Part shown: piece by piece, positions 62,535 through 64,000 of the stretch
How the letters are laid out: every line of letters begins with the position of its first letter
How positions within the stretch are numbered: position 1 is the stretch's first letter
Assembly (NCBI RefSeq): GCF_002876705.1
Contig: NZ_MDAG01000027.1
Location: 117,536 to 181,535, forward strand
Length of the DNA: 64,000 nt
Source of the DNA: Enterovibrio norvegicus_B
GTDB taxonomy: Bacteria > Pseudomonadota > Gammaproteobacteria > Enterobacterales > Vibrionaceae
Reading direction: 5' to 3'
Notes under the pieces: generated by a model
Database searches by the model: none
Told to the model about the DNA's origin: nothing
What the model saw: only the letters and a program-made list of their open reading frames with translations
Program-made: the position numbers and the translations under genes

Positions 62535-62565
62535 AAAAAGCCTGCTTTAAGCAGGCTTTTTTTGG
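62535..62565. terminator. Bidirectional terminator between the antiporter and metA
   Basis: AAAAAGCCTGCTT T AAGCAGGCTTTTT: a 13-base near-perfect palindrome with T-runs on both strands, 30 bases after the antiporter stop and 18 bases from the metA stop. Confidence 0.9.
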
Positions 62566-62582
62566 GTTGTTGGATTGGTAAT

Positions 62583-63536
62583 TTACTCGTCTTCGTCTTT
62601 GGTGAATGCGTCTTCTGAGAAATGATCCAGGTCGAACGGCGTTTGCTGGTAAACGCAATAATTGAGCCAATTTGAGAACAGCATATAGCCATGGCTTCTC
62701 CAGCTCACATACGGTTCCTTTGATGGGTCATCATCTGGATAATAGTTAACAGGAACGGCAGGTTCCATGCCTTCACCAACGTCTCTCGCGTATTCATTAT
62801 GCAAAGTCAGTGGGTCATACTCAGGATGGCCCGTGACGAAAACGTTGCGTTTATCTTTCGTCGCCGCCAAATAGGTTCCCGCCGTCGGCGATGTCGCCAA
62901 TATATCGAGATCCGTATGTTCGGCAAGAAAGTCTGGGGAGAAATCAGCATAACGTGAATGGGGCGCAAGGAAAGCATCGTCAAAACCACGAAGAATAGGA
63001 TTGTGGCTGTGCTCTTTGTTGGTGTTATGCCAATACACACCCGACAGTTTCTCTTTGCGGGTTTTCTTAGGCAAATCATACAACAGCTTCAGTCCAGCCT
63101 GAGCAGCCCAACACACATACAGCGTAGATGTAACATGGTCCTTTGCCCATGTCATGATGTCCTGCAAGTGCTCCCAGTAAATCACATCTTCAAACTGAAC
63201 CAGACCTAACGGTGCGCCTGTGACGATCAAGCCATCGAAGTTACGCTCTCTGATCATCTGAAACTGACGATAGAAGGTATCTAAATGCTCAGTTGGCGTA
63301 TTTTTACTGGGTCTATCATCAATACGCAGAAGTTCTACGTCTATTTGAAGTGGACTGTTTGATAGCAAACGCATGAACTGCGTTTCAGTCTCAATCTTCT
63401 TCGGCATTAAGTTGAGTAACAGAACTTTAAGAGGACGAATACTTTGACTGGCAGCACGTGTTTCAGGCATCACAAAGATGTTTTCCTGACGCAATGTACT
63501 TGCCGCGGGTAGCTTATCAGGAATTTTAATGGGCAT
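62583..63536 (-). CDS. metA: Homoserine O-succinyltransferase
   Basis: 317 residues. Catalytic Cys142 is in LYVCWAAQAG; His237 and Glu239 are in VTGHPEYDP. Position 111 is Gly (GAPLGLV), which in this family predicts succinyl-CoA rather than acetyl-CoA as donor (Glu in the acetyl type). First step of methionine synthesis from homoserine. A met box lies 20 bases upstream of the start. The ribosome site is GGGAG about 10 bases before the ATG. Confidence 0.97.
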   Translation of the reverse strand: MPIKIPDKLPAASTLRQENIFVMPETRAASQSIRPLKVLLLNLMPKKIETETQFMRLLSNSPLQIDVELLRIDDRPSKNTPTEHLDTFYRQFQMIRERNFDGLIVTGAPLGLVQFEDVIYWEHLQDIMTWAKDHVTSTLYVCWAAQAGLKLLYDLPKKTRKEKLSGVYWHNTNKEHSHNPILRGFDDAFLAPHSRYADFSPDFLAEHTDLDILATSPTAGTYLAATKDKRNVFVTGHPEYDPLTLHNEYARDVGEGMEPAVPVNYYPDDDPSKEPYVSWRSHGYMLFSNWLNYCVYQQTPFDLDHFSEDAFTKDEDE

Positions 63537-63556
63537 CTTAAAGCACTCCCTTCTTA

Positions 63557-63580
63557 AGATGTATAGACGTCTAGAATTCC
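63557..63580. promoter_or_regulatory. MetJ operator (met boxes) upstream of metA
   Basis: Tandem 8-mers AGATGTAT, AGACGTCT, AGAATTCC, the centre being the perfect consensus. The site is 21-44 bases before the metA ATG. Repression of metA by MetJ with S-adenosylmethionine is the known pattern. Confidence 0.85.
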
Positions 63581-63653
63581 ACTAACCCTATAACATCCTT
63601 TTCGTCTCTTCAAGACTATTTGTGAGAATCGAATTTGGGCGCGCACATACGAA

Positions 63654-63682
63654 AAAACCCGCAGCGTTTCCGCTACGGGTTT
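63654..63682 (-). terminator. rRNA operon terminator
   Basis: Minus strand AAACCCGTAGCG, loop GAAA, CGCTGCGGGTTT, then TTTC. Just after the last 5S gene, so it ends the rrn transcript. Confidence 0.92.
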
Positions 63683-63690
63683 GAAGAGGT

Positions 63691-63806
63691 ATCTGGCAGT
63701 GACCTACTCTCACATGGGGAAACCCCACACTACCATCGGCGCAGCAACGTTTCACTTCTGAGTTCGGCATGGGATCAGGTGGTACCATCGCGCTATGGCT
63801 GCCAGA
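63691..63806 (-). rRNA. rrf: 5S ribosomal RNA (second copy of the operon)
   Basis: About 116 bases on the minus strand with the invariant segments ACCTGATCCCATGCCGAAC, TCAGAAGTGAAACG and GGTAGTGTGGGG. The terminal helix pairs CTGGCAG with CTGCCAG. It follows tRNA-Thr in an operon of type ...5S-tRNA-Thr-5S, as in E. coli rrnD. The 3'-terminal sequence differs from that of the other 5S gene at the window edge. Ends are approximate. Confidence 0.95.
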
Positions 63807-63820
63807 AAAATTTTTAAAGC

Positions 63821-63896
63821 TGGTGCTGATACCCAGATTCGAACTGGGGACCTCACCCTTACCAAGGGTGCACTCTACCAACTGAGCTATATCAGC
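63821..63896 (-). tRNA. tRNA-Thr (anticodon GGT)
   Basis: 76 bases including encoded CCA, beginning GCTGATATAGCTCAGTTGG and ending TATCAGCACCA. The acceptor stem GCTGATA/TATCAGC is intact; the anticodon loop reads CTTGGTAAG, giving GGU. T-loop GTTCGAATC is present. It sits between two 5S genes, so it is a tRNA of the distal rrn region. Confidence 0.97.
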
Positions 63897-63981
63897 GAAT
63901 TTTTCTTTAACAAAGTCTTACTCATTGATGCTTTGTTTAAGAATCCATCATTTGCAAAGCAAATAGACAGATTGAAATTAA

Positions 63982-64000
63982 AGCCTGGCGATGTCCTACT
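63982..64000 (-). rRNA. rrf: 5S ribosomal RNA, 3' end only (cut by window edge)
   Basis: The minus strand reads AGTAGGACATCGCCAGGCTT at the edge, the standard Vibrionaceae 5S 3' end. It is the first 5S of the operon, upstream of tRNA-Thr; the rest, with 23S and 16S, lies outside. The 85-base spacer 63897-63981 holds nothing else I can identify. Confidence 0.8.

Overview
The window is a chromosomal segment of a gammaproteobacterium of the family Vibrionaceae. Reading from high to low coordinate, the order nhaP-type antiporter, metH, lysC, aminotransferase, pglL-like gene, uvrA, galU, [insert], qstR-like gene, ssb, csrD and mshI-mshQ followed by mreBCD-maf-rng-yhdP is, from memory, the order on the large chromosome of Vibrio cholerae. 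The base composition (mid-to-high 40s % GC by eye), the MSHA locus and the rrn operon with tRNA-Thr between two 5S genes fit this family. I cannot name the genus; Grimontia/Enterovibrio/Photobacterium-like relatives are as likely as Vibrio itself. No transposase, integrase, phage or CRISPR element was seen.

Layout. 1-6.2 kb (minus): yhdP (partial), rng, maf, mreD, mreC, mreB, for envelope and cell shape. 6.3-21.7 kb (minus): a tightly overlapping 15-gene MSHA type IV pilus operon mshI-J-K-L-M-N-E-G-F-A-C-D-O-P-Q with no separate mshB. 21.8-25.7 kb: csrD (mshH), a divergent LysR regulator, and ssb. 26.1-48.4 kb (plus): a qstR/vpsT-like regulator, two 205-residue RTX calcium-binding proteins, a type I secretion ABC transporter plus adaptor, and then a 13-gene exopolysaccharide operon. 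48.5-63.5 kb: galU, uvrA, a pglL/wzy-like gene, a class V aminotransferase, lysC with a lysine riboswitch, metH, a Na+/H+ antiporter and metA, the last two methionine genes with MetJ boxes. 63.65-64.0 kb (minus): the end of an rrn operon (5S, tRNA-Thr, 5S, terminator).

The most interesting part is 26.8-48.4 kb, which lies between qstR and galU where V. cholerae has nothing. The polysaccharide operon has a Wzx/Wzy set (initiating phosphotransferase, beta-barrel, short OPX, Wzc-type kinase, two GT4 glycosyltransferases, polymerase, flippase). Threaded through it is what looks like a complete sulfation module: an SLC13/RCK-C permease that could import sulfate, CysD and CysN to make APS, an NKWYS-family protein with PAPS-binding-like motifs as candidate sulfotransferase, and a DHH phosphoesterase placed directly before cysD that could remove the by-product pAp. 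Only APS kinase (CysC) is missing. Immediately upstream, a dedicated type I exporter sits behind two secreted Ca2+-binding RTX proteins. My working hypothesis is a locus for a sulfated, polyanionic exopolysaccharide matrix with calcium-binding matrix proteins, next to c-di-GMP-linked regulators (CsrD, MshE, QstR/VpsT family) and the MSHA attachment pilus. The individual families are known; the combined role is inference.
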